This document shows positions 1 through 10,300 of a DNA stretch of 64,000 nt, piece by piece (positions within the stretch are counted from its first letter, which is position 1; every line of letters begins with the position of its first letter). The position numbers and the translations under genes are program-made. The notes beneath the pieces were generated by a model. The model was given only the letters and a program-made list of their open reading frames with translations. It did no database searches and had not been told where the DNA came from. Origin of the DNA: Argopecten irradians (taxonomy: Eukaryota > Mollusca > Bivalvia > Pectinida > Pectinidae); assembly GCF_041381155.1 (NCBI RefSeq), contig NC_091135.1, positions 46,861,086 to 46,925,085 on the forward strand, written 5' to 3'.

Positions 1-826
1 GATATTAATGCAGTTCAGTTTTATTGCCAGTAGGTAAGCAAGATACCGGGTAAAACAATTACGATAAAATGCAGACAAACAAATATACATCAACATGATT
101 AATGTTGCATGAATACGATGTATAATTACTTAACTTAATTTAGCATTAAATCTTTGAAAATCTCATAATCCATCCTATATATAATTAACTTCACTTTCTT
201 TACATAAAACAATAAGGACTTTTAGGGTTAAATGATTACCTAGTGTTTTTGCGAGTCCTTATTCGACAACTTTTTTAATTATTCCTTGCGTTTTATTTTC
301 ATATGAACATGCAGAGCTAGGGCCCTCCTCAAAATCCAAGAGGTAACATCGGCAGCTTTGTTTAAAATGGAATGAGTATTCATGTTGTGCAATGGGATGT
401 AATTATTCTTGTAAATCTCAAAGGATATCCCTTTCCAGTATTTATATGCAATAAATAATAAACAACTTTTCAAAACTCCTCTGAAACTTTCCCAACAAAG
501 TTCATTCATTACACTTGAAACAATATATAAACCCATATCAGCTTTCATATGGAACAAGGGAAGTAACTCTGGTAGATCTAACCACGACCATTTGATATAT
601 TGTCTACCAGTATTGGAGAGGAACTCAGGCTTGCCCTCCTAAAATGACTACACTATACTGAATATGGATACTATATCAAATGAAGAACCCATTATCAATG
701 ATTTAAATTTACAACATACAGTCTACTCTTTTTTTGCTGTGTTATTTTGGTGTAAAGTACGTACAGCATATATATGCCAGAGCAGGGTTTGCGTTTAAGT
801 CGTCCTCATATCCTTTTATGCATAGA
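1..826. other. AT-rich flank without a recognised gene
   Basis: No exon with a recognisable protein family was found on either strand. A 92-codon minus-strand open frame (279-557) has no motif I recognise and no clear splice context. The GGGAAGTAACTCT motif near 555, which recurs near 42665, is of a type scattered through molluscan repeats. The stretch is probably intergenic or decayed repeat. Confidence 0.4.
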
Positions 827-1325
827 CAAGAGATCCCAGAGGTATCTTGGCCCCCACCAAAGAATGATATATGTCTGACATTGGAAAGAGGGATCTTTTC
901 TCTGCTTTTCAAATTTTTTCAAACATACTACATGTATACATGCAATTTGAGACAGATCGCTTCAGTACTTTCTGAGAAATAGTGGTAACAAACTTCTATT
1001 ATCAAAATCCAAAATGGCAGCCTGTCGGCCATCTTGGCCACCCATCAGTCCCAAAATGCACAACAAGGGCTCTCGGGGGAAATTTGAAACAGATCCCTTT
1101 GGTACTTTCTATGAAATAGTGGTTACAATCTGCAATTATCAAAATATAAGATGGCATGTTCATGGATCGGTCCAAAAATGCAATATGCAAAATAAACGTC
1201 CTGGAGGAACCTTGACATAAAATTTGAGACAGATCGGTTTAGAACTTCAAGTATCAAAATCCAAGATTGTGACCTGTCGGCCATCTTGTTCACTGATCGG
1301 TCCCAAAATGCAATTTTCAAGACTT
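827..1325 (+). mobile_element. Decayed pearl/HINE-like element, truncated
   Basis: It begins CAAGAGATCCCAGAGG, almost the same head as the fuller element at 52702. This is followed by about three diverged core repeats with the same phrases: 'atcaaaatccaagatgg', 'cggccatcttg', 'gatcggtcccaaaatgca' and 'gaaatttgagacagatc'. The ACGG microsatellite and terminal hairpin of the full copy are missing, so the 3' half is lost. The architecture matches what is known of pearl elements/HINEs (Helentron-associated non-autonomous elements) in bivalves. The family name is an inference. Confidence 0.6.
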
Positions 1326-1339
1326 GGCTATAGCTATAG

Positions 1340-3091
1340 AGGAAATTATGCCAGTAGTCAGTACAACAGAAAACAAATGTTCAACCTTTTCTTTGTTATT
1401 TTTATTGATTTTGATGTTTTAACATTCCAACTAATAAATATTCCCCTACTCTGGGACGGAGAGACAGGATTATCACTACAAATGGTACAATTTAAATAAC
1501 GACTCTCTAATGTCCATATAACCAAAAAATATTTTTTGGTCTTGAGCATATATCAGACTATAAGAAATAATTTGCAAATGATGAGTATATTTAGTCATAT
1601 TGAAAATGTAGCAATTTTTCGGGTACAAAAACATTTAAGTCATGCATGATAGAATTGTAGAATAAATTACCGGTATAAAAGCTAGAAATATGTACTGTAT
1701 GTAACATACTATTTACAATACACAAATATATATATATATATGGCACGTGCCATATAAATATATATATATGTACTGTAAATAGTATGTTGCACACAGTAAT
1801 AATATCCATGGCCAGAAAACACTTAACAGATAATAAAGTAAACATGATTTTGATACTTTGTGTCATCTCAGATCTTCTGATTTGTCTGTTTTAACCATGC
1901 AAAGGATTTTATTATCTAGTGAGCATATCTAGCCATTTTAGTCTTTTAAATTTGTAGTTTTGATAAAAAATTTTTTTTATAGATATGTATACAAGAGTTT
2001 CTGAACTATTTTGATGCAACATATACATGTACCAGATATGTGGACACTGAAATGTCGATTATGGAAGACATGCAATTACACTGGATAAGTTAATATTTAA
2101 CTGGTTTGTCATTCTTAAAAGCATATATAAAATCTTATTTTACAACCAAGTAAAACACCTAATTATAGTATAATGAACATAATATCAATTAAAAGGATTT
2201 CCTGGAGATTGTTACAAGTAACCAGTAAATCATTATAGGTTATAATTATAATAAAAATTGGTATACATAAATTAAATAAATTACTTACTAAATATATATG
2301 AATGTTGTCCTAACAGAGCACTAGAAACACTTTATAGTGTTAGTGTAGTGTACATACATCAGTGTTTTATACACAATTTTGTATTGATTTACATGTACTT
2401 ATTAAATAATAACCAGACAGTTCCCTATATAACTACAATGTATAAATACTCTTTCCATCTGACAGTCACATTTCAGACACAATCATACATACAGGCACAT
2501 GATTTAACATTCTTCTCTTTTAGTTCACAGACATATAACCATTTAAAATTTCAAAAATATGCCAATATCTTGACTAGTATATATTAACCACAAGGCATGA
2601 ACAATATTTCACAACTTATCTCTTCTAGTACCAGGTATGTATATACACATCTATACGACTAGAGTAAGGCATACACTGTAACATGAACAAATATTATGTT
2701 ATATTATATTTTTTGTGTGTGTATTTGTAATCTCATGTAAATGGGGAAATAAAGATTATCTATTTATCTAGGACATTTATTAGGTATATGTTCCTTTAAT
2801 AAAATAAGTCAAATTATCAGTTAATTTGATCCATGAGGTCTTGCTGCCATATAACACATATTGACAGTGATTGTTTTAATGTAAATTTTGGGCCGAATAA
2901 AGGCCCCTTCCCCTAGATTAATTTTACTGTATTTTCCCAATTTGATGTAAATATTTTCCCAAATAAAGAAAACCTCTCTAAAATATACATATTTCAAGAA
3001 AAATAAAATAAGATATAAATTTTTCCCAATTGAAAAGGTAAAGGCCCTCGAAATGATTGAGCAAGAAAATCACTGTTATTACAAACTATAA
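1340..3091. other. Gene-free AT-rich stretch with small repeats
   Basis: No coding exon is recognisable. It contains an imperfect palindrome with an AT core (1692-1798). Around 2690-2772 there is a sequence ending in AATAAAG followed by TATCTATT-type repeats, which resembles the 3' tail of a retroposon. Part of this stretch may be the 3' untranslated region of the minus-strand FITM2 copy, whose stop codon is at 3581-3583. Confidence 0.35.
1692..1798. repeat. Imperfect palindrome with AT-dinucleotide core
   Basis: A left arm at 1692-1720 (TACTGTATGTAACATAC and onward) is matched in reverse by a right arm at 1770-1798. They flank (AT)n runs and a central GGCACGTGCC palindrome. It could form a hairpin of about 100 bases. 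It may be a tiny foldback MITE, but no target-site duplication is evident. Confidence 0.55.
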
Positions 3092-5933
3092 GGAGAGAAT
3101 GGATATTATCATTATGAACAAAGTGAATCCTTCACTGAGAAACTGTTACCATACTTAAAATTGCACATCCCAGCTTAGTTTAGTTGGCAAAAATGATTTA
3201 AATTGCTCAGATCAAGACAACTCTGTCTTTTGGGCTAATATATCAATGTCGGGGATGACAAATAAAATTGTTATGAATTACAAAATTGTATATCATTTAC
3301 AAAATTTCACAAGGTAATATATGAACACAGAAAAAACAAAATAGGGAAACAAGTCACTAAAAGTCAGTATAACATAGTTATATGCATATAGGTACAGTTT
3401 GAAGTCAGAACACTGATGTTTAACTTTCACATTACATCCAATAAGATGTTCTTAAAAGGCCCTCATAAATCCAGACAGGCAGACACAAAACTGTGTCAAA
3501 CAGCTAGATGGAAACTATATGACAACAGACACACTTATGCCATATGGAATAGAATTTCAAAAAGTGGAAGAATTGCATTGTCATTCACACTTTGTGAATC
3601 TTAGGGGACTAACACCAGATTGTAAAATTCCACAATTTGAACGTATAATCATCCTATAGCTGATAAACCAGCATCCAACTGCAATGAAAGCTGCAGATAC
3701 TTTTTGGGTAAGGGTATGAAATCGATACACTGTGCTGATTATGAGCATAAATTCCCACAACACTGTAAGGACAGCAAGAAATATAACGTTTATTTTAATA
3801 TACGGAGTCAGTTCCTTATATGCCTGTTTTGTGGTTCGTATCTCACTTTCCTTTATATTTTTCAGATCTGCAAGATTTTCTTTATCGAGAATAGTCTCAA
3901 GCTTTGACCAATCTTTGAAAAATTTCACTTCTTCAGATATAGTCAGCAGGTTGTGAATCAGAAGGAACACATGTCCAGAAATGTCAAAACCTAGCCATGA
4001 CTGTCCAGCCTTATTACAGGAAACTCTTGAAGGATAAATAGGTTCTGTACATATTCCAACCACAGACTCTACGTAATTTAAAGCTGACGTCACTGCATAC
4101 CACCAAAATGTTGCTAGAGCAAGTCGAAGGAAATGTAATTTGACCTGTGGCCATTTGCCAAGCGAGTACACGAAGCTGGTCATGCCAGTGAATGACGAGA
4201 GAGACGCCAATGTCCATCCCCATCCTAACTTTACAAAGAACTGGTTGAATATGTTGTGGGAATCGGAGAAGTATGATCTCGGTAAGGCCATGACATCAGC
4301 CAAAATAGATCCAGCCATCACTCCTATTAGGTAGAGACCTATTTTCACCGCAGTATCGGCAAGTAGGACCTTTTTACACATTTTCAAAACAATCATCAAG
4401 AAGAATTCACCTATATGTGTCGGTGGAGGTAGTGGCTTCTTGCCCTGGCCTCGCGTTTTTCGCTGATCATTAAATCGTTGGGAGCCAATAGGGCCGGATT
4501 GACGTCTCACTCATAGAGAATGGATATTATCATTATGAACAAAGTGAATCCTTCACTGAGAAACTGTTACCATACTTAAAATTGCACATCCCAGCTTAGT
4601 TTAGTTGGCAAAAATGATTTAAATTGCTCAGATCAAGACAACTCTGTCTTTTGGGCTAATATATCAATGTCGGGGATGACAAATAAAATTGTTATGAATT
4701 ACAAAATTGTATATCATTTACAAAATTTCACAAGGTAATATATGAACACAGAAAAAACAAAATAGGGAAACAAGTCACTAAAAGTCAGTATAACATAGTT
4801 ATATGCATATAGGTACAGTTTGAAGTCAGAACACTGATGTTTAACTTTCACATTACATCCAATAAGATGTTCTTAAAAGGCCCTCATAAATCCAGACAGG
4901 CAGACACAAAACTGTGTCAAACAGCTAGATGGAAACTATATGACAACAGACACACTTATGCCATATGGAATAGAATTTCAAAAAGTGGAAGAATTGCATT
5001 GTCATTCACACTTTGTGAATCTTAGGGGACTAACACCAGATTGTAAAATTCCACAATTTGAACGTATAATCATCCTATAGCTGATAAACCAGCATCCAAC
5101 TGCAATGAAAGCTGCAGATACTTTTTGGGTAAGGGTATGAAATCGATACACTGTGCTGATTATGAGCATAAATTCCCACAACACTGTAAGGACAGCAAGA
5201 AATATAACGTTTATTTTAATATACGGAGTCAGTTCCTTATATGCCTGTTTTGTGGTTCGTATCTCACTTTCCTTTATATTTTTCAGATCTGCAAGATTTT
5301 CTTTATCGAGAATAGTCTCAAGCTTTGACCAATCTTTGAAAAATTTCACTTCTTCAGATATAGTCAGCAGGTTGTGAATCAGAAGGAACACATGTCCAGA
5401 AATGTCAAAACCTAGCCATGACTGTCCAGCCTTATTACAGGAAACTCTTGAAGGATAAATAGGTTCTGTACATATTCCAACCACAGACTCTACGTAATTT
5501 AAAGCTGACGTCACTGCATACCACCAAAATGTTGCTAGAGCAAGTCGAAGGAAATGTAATTTGACCTGTGGCCATTTGCCAAGCGAGTACACGAAGCTGG
5601 TCATGCCAGTGAATGACGAGAGAGACGCCAATGTCCATCCCCATCCTAACTTTACAAAGAACTGGTTGAATATGTTGTGGGAATCGGAGAAGTATGATCT
5701 CGGTAAGGCCATGACATCAGCCAAAATAGATCCAGCCATCACTCCTATTAGGTAGAGACCTATTTTCACCGCAGTATCGGCAAGTAGGACCTTTTTACAC
5801 ATTTTCAAAACAATCATCAAGAAGAATTCACCTATATGTGTCGGTGGAGGTAGTGGCTTCTTGCCCTGGCCTCGCGTTTTTCGCTGATCATTAAATCGTT
5901 GGGAGCCAATAGGGCCGGATTGACGTCTCACTC
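3092..5933. repeat. 1,421 bp tandem duplication, two apparently identical units
   Basis: Unit 1 (about 3092-4512) and unit 2 (about 4513-5933) match at a constant offset of 1,421 bp, with no difference noticed. At the junction, GACGTCTCACTC runs straight into ATAGAGAATGG; at the end of unit 2 the same GACGTCTCACTC continues as CGGCCAT. Only unit 2 therefore keeps the natural 5' end of the gene it carries. Identity this high means either a very recent duplication or an assembly duplicate. Confidence 0.9.
3581..4510 (-). pseudogene. Extra FITM2 copy lacking its start codon
   Basis: This frame is identical in protein to FITM2 at 5002-5940 from Arg5 to the stop codon. Upstream of codon GTG (Val4; complement of 4508-4510) the duplication junction replaces the first three codons and immediately brings an in-frame TGA. 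The original ATG is therefore absent. The first internal methionine is about 38 residues in and would remove the conserved N-terminal cytosolic part. It has no promoter of its own apart from the 3' end of the next unit. It may be a non-functional recent duplicate, an alternative 3' exon source, or an assembly artefact. Confidence 0.6.
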
Positions 5934-5940
5934 CGGCCAT
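5002..5940 (-). CDS. FITM2: Fat storage-inducing transmembrane protein (FITM2-like)
   Basis: Single-exon frame of 312 residues. FIT proteins are ER membrane proteins; FITM2 acts as an acyl-CoA diphosphatase needed for ER integrity and lipid-droplet budding. The family core is present: several hydrophobic segments, WGWTLASL near 100-107, and GFDISGHVFLL at about 177-187 with the first conserved histidine (His183). VYRFHTLTQKV at about 264-274 carries the second conserved histidine (His268), matching human VYFHNLSQKV. I start at MAGVRRQSG (ATG complement of 5938-5940); the frame continues 37 codons upstream, but that part looks like 5' UTR. Human FITM2 is 262 residues; the extra length is mostly the basic, proline-rich N-terminus. 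It lies head-to-head with the ZFAT gene. Confidence 0.92.
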   Translation of the reverse strand: MAGVRRQSGPIGSQRFNDQRKTRGQGKKPLPPPTHIGEFFLMIVLKMCKKVLLADTAVKIGLYLIGVMAGSILADVMALPRSYFSDSHNIFNQFFVKLGWGWTLASLSSFTGMTSFVYSLGKWPQVKLHFLRLALATFWWYAVTSALNYVESVVGICTEPIYPSRVSCNKAGQSWLGFDISGHVFLLIHNLLTISEEVKFFKDWSKLETILDKENLADLKNIKESEIRTTKQAYKELTPYIKINVIFLAVLTVLWEFMLIISTVYRFHTLTQKVSAAFIAVGCWFISYRMIIRSNCGILQSGVSPLRFTKCE

Positions 5941-7254
5941 TTTGTCGAAAGTGTGACGTGCATGACGGTGCATTCTATTACAAACATTTAATATTTGTTC
6001 AACAAATAATACTAAAAATATCATATTTACATAGAAAATAAAAATATCCATTTTTATATCTATACTATTATACAGAGTGTAAAATATTGATATAAGTGGT
6101 AAAATTATGAGAATAATCGGAGAAATACTTTAAATTTATTAACATGTTTTAACATTCGGAATCAAACACGCCATTCCTTCTGTCACGTGATCCGATTATA
6201 TTTGGCAGCCATTTGTCAGCCGCTACAAGAAGAAGAAATAAGTACAGAAGACAATTTATCAGGTTAAAACAGAATTGTTATATCTAATCAGATATTGTAT
6301 GATAGCAAAAATTTATTGACGCTCTAAAACATGAAATTTATACGTTTTTAGAATGCTCCCAAAATAAGTTGCTAGCTTTCTGCACGACAAAATTGATGTT
6401 GAGTCAGTTTTCAAGACAAATGTGTACGGGAGCACTGTTTCGAACTTCGTCAGAACTGTGAGCTTTCAAATCCAAACTTAAGAGCATTTTAAGAGACCCA
6501 ATTTATTGTCTTCGAAACGTAGTTGATTAATGAGAAAATGATTCTCATTCCTTATAGTTTGAAAAAAAAATGTGTATGGGGCCATTCACAGGGTAACTAA
6601 TTACTAAATTTCCATATATGGTGTCATGTGGTTTATATTGTTAACCTCCTTAATACAGATAGATAAGTCATTGGTTAAAAAAAGAGATTAAAACTATTGA
6701 TTACAAAAAAGAGATTAACCAAAAAGATTTTCTAAGATAAATTATTACCATGGAAAGTTATTTTGTTTGTTATTTAAGTTCTTTAATAACTCACAGGATT
6801 ACTACAATTTCAATTAATTTCCTCAAATTAACATGGTACCTTTTCTTTCAAACATAGTACTAATATGGTTAATACACGAGACCTTTAAATAACTTAATAT
6901 TTCTTGGTTATTGGTTAACTCAATCATGATCAACAGCTATATTTATATAGTAATTTTCTTGTAGAAAAGTTACGTACATTGTTCCTTTAAGGAGTGAAAG
7001 AATTAAAGATTGACATACAAAATTATTTAGTAACATTGTCACGAATGTAGGGTATCATTGATTCGTTTATTCAGCTGGGGCGAAATCATTTTTGGGATCC
7101 AATAATAATTTTGTTAAAAATTAAACTATACTCAGTTAGTTGTTTCTGACAAAATCATACTTTGGTGATCACATTTCCAACACTTAATGTATGTATTTGG
7201 AATAATGAAAATAATTTTGAATTTGAAAAGTATTTTGATATTTCATATTGACAG
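5941..7254. promoter_or_regulatory. Divergent intergenic region between FITM2 and ZFAT, with ZFAT 5' UTR
   Basis: FITM2 reads leftward from 5940 and ZFAT rightward from an ATG at 7336. A CACGTG E-box is at about 6184-6189 and a GCAGCCATTT (YY1-like) motif near 6204. TTATCAG followed by GTTAAA near 6260 could be the donor of a ZFAT non-coding first exon. The first coding exon begins after the acceptor ACAG at 7251-7254. Between 6300 and 7250 I see only AT-rich sequence, presumably the first intron. The promoter assignment is inferred from layout. Confidence 0.4.
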
Positions 7255-7335
7255 GTAAAATTAACAGAGATGTTGAGCATTGCTTGATGATCTTGGGTAG
7301 CTCAGGTGTAACCAGCCTTAACAAGACAAGCAGTC

Positions 7336-10300
7336 ATGCCAGCAGCAGACTTGTTTATTTGTGGCTCCTGCCATGCAAACTTCAGTGACATTGACAGCTT
7401 TATGCAGCACAAGAAGGAGCCTTGTGGGCCAAAAAATACAGGCACAGAGGTCTTCACTGGTTCAACAGATGGAGGCACAGAGACAATCATACCCCTCAAC
7501 GTCGGTCAGTATGTCAGATATATACTGTAGTTTGATATGTGAGATTAGAGTTTGACTGGTGCCTACACTCTTCATGCATTATTAGGTTCACATCTAAGTA
7601 TTTGTTCCATTATTTATTCCAAACAGTATATTGTTAATTATATGTATGATAATTAACTACATTCTTAATTAATCAGAATCCTGTTTTAAGTTTTAGCGTG
7701 TAAAAATCATATACCTTTCTAGACCCTAGTTAGTAATATCTGTCTGACATGACAAATACTGATATAGAATATGATTATGATCAGACTTACTCACCAGCTA
7801 TGAGCCTTCCTCCAACTTGTAAATCTTCAAAACTTGGCTATTGATGTAGAACGCCACATAGAAATAATCAAACTATTGTGTTGTAATGAATGTAAGATAA
7901 AAATTACCCACTTCAATAAAGAAAACATACCTGTATGTTGTCCTTTTACAGAGACACTGAACAATGCTGTGATGACCTGTACTGAGCCGACCGATGGTTC
8001 AGAACCTCAGACAGTGATCATTATACAGGGCAACTCCAACGAAACTACTGATCTCTCACAGACCATCACAATGCAGGGCACCTTCTCTACAGCAGAAGAT
8101 GGGCAGACAACATTCATCCCTGATCCGTCTACCTCTACTGCTGCTACGGGAGTACAGTCCAACCCTGTACCTAATCTTACAGAGACACCAACACAGACTC
8201 CAGTATCAGGTAAGACTGACCACATTCACCCCTGACCTGTCTACTGCTGGTGTCCAGTCCAACCCTGTACCTAATCTTACAGAGACACCAACACAGACTC
8301 CAGTATCAGGTAAGACTGACCACATTCACCCCTGACCTGTCTACTGCTGGTGTCCAGTCCAACCCTGTACCTAATCTTACAGAGACACCAACACAGACTC
8401 CAGTATCAGGTAAGACTGACCACATTCACCCCTGACCTGTCTACCGCTGGTGTCCAGTCCAACCCTGTACCTAATCTTACAGAGACACCAACACAGACTC
8501 CAGTATCAGGTAAGACTGACCACATTCACCCCTGACCTGTCTACTACTGGTGTCCAGTCCAACCCTGTACCTAATCTTACAGAGACACCAACACAGACTC
8601 CAGTATCAGGTAAGACTGACCACATTCACCCCTGACCTGTCTACTGCTGGTGTCCAGTCCAACCCTGTACCTAATCTTACAGAGACACCAACACAGACCC
8701 CAGTATCAGGTAAGACTGACCACATTCACCCCTGACCTGTCTACCGCTGGTGTCCAGTCCAACCCTGTACCTAATCTTACAGAGACACCAACACAGACTC
8801 CAGTATCAGGTAAGACTGACCACATTCACCCCTGACCTGTCTACTACTGGTGTCCAGTCCAACCCTGTACCTAATCTTACAGAGACACCAACACAGACCC
8901 CAGTATCAGGTAAGACTGACCACATTCACCCCTGACCTGTCTACCGCTGGTGTCCAGTCCAACCCTGTACCTAATCTTACAGAGACACCAACACAGACTC
9001 CAGTATCAGGTAAGACTGACCACATTCACCCCTGACCTGTCTACCGCTGGTGTCCAGTCCAACCCTGTACCTAATCTTACAGAGTACACTAATCTTACAG
9101 AGACACCAGTATCAGGTAAGACCTGACCACATTCACCCCTGACCTGTCTACTGCTGGTGTCCAGTCCAACCCTGTACCTAATCTTACAGAGACACCAACA
9201 CAGACTCCAGTATCAGGTAAGACTGACCACATTCACCCCTGACCTGTCTACCGCTGGTGTCCAGTCCAACCCTGTACCTAATCTTACAGAGACACCAACA
9301 CAGACCCCAGTATCAGGTAAGACTGACCACATTCACCCCTGACCTGTCTACTGCTGGTGTCCAGTCCAACCCTGTACCTAATCTTACAGAGACACCAACA
9401 CAGACCCCAGTATCAGGTAAGACTGACCACATTCACCCCTGACCTGTCTACCGCTGGTGTCCAGTCCAACCCTGTACCTAATCTTACAGAGACACCAACA
9501 CAGACGCCAGTATCAGGTAAGACTGACCACATTCACCCCTGACCTGTCTACTGCTGGTGTCCAGTCCAACCCTGTACCTAATCTTACAGAGACACCAACA
9601 CAGACCCCAGTACCAGGTAAGACTGACCACATTCACCCCTGACCTGTCTACCGCTGGTGTCCTGTCCAACCCTGTACCTAATCTCACAGAGACACCAACA
9701 CAGACCCCAGTACCAGGTAAGACTGACCACATTCACCCCTGACCTGTCTACTGCTGGTGTCCAGTCCAACCCTGTACCTAGTCTTACAGAGACACCAACA
9801 CAGACTCCAGTATCAGGTAAGACTGACCACATTCACCCCTGACCTGTCTACTGCTGGTGTCCAGTCCAACCCTGTACCTAATCTTACAGAGACACCAACA
9901 CAGACCCCAGTACCAGGTAAGACTGACCACATTCACCCCTGACCTGTCTACTACTGGTGTCCAGTCCAACCCTGTACCTAATCTTACAGAGACACCAACA
10001 CAGACTCCAGTATCAGGTAAGACTGACCACATTCACCCCTGACCTGTCTACCGCTGGTGTCCAGTCCAACCCTGTACCTAGTCTTACAGAGACACCAACA
10101 CAGACCCCAGTATCAGATAAGACTGACCACATTCACCCCTGACCTGTCTACTGCTGGTGTCCAGTCTAACCCTGTACCTAGTCTTACAGCGACACCAACA
10201 CAGACCCCAGTATCAGGTAAGACTGACCACATTCACCCCTGACCTGTCTACCACTGGTGTCCAGTCCAACCCTGTACCTAGTCTTACAGAGACACCAACA

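Noticed and set aside
3416-5025. Small plus-strand frames repeated in both FITM2 units
   Set aside because: They are antisense to FITM2 or its 3' UTR, duplicated with it, and show no independent coding evidence.
6301-7250. Possible additional ZFAT exon or separate gene in the 5' region
   Set aside because: No open frame with family similarity or coherent splice signals; AT-rich sequence consistent with a first intron.
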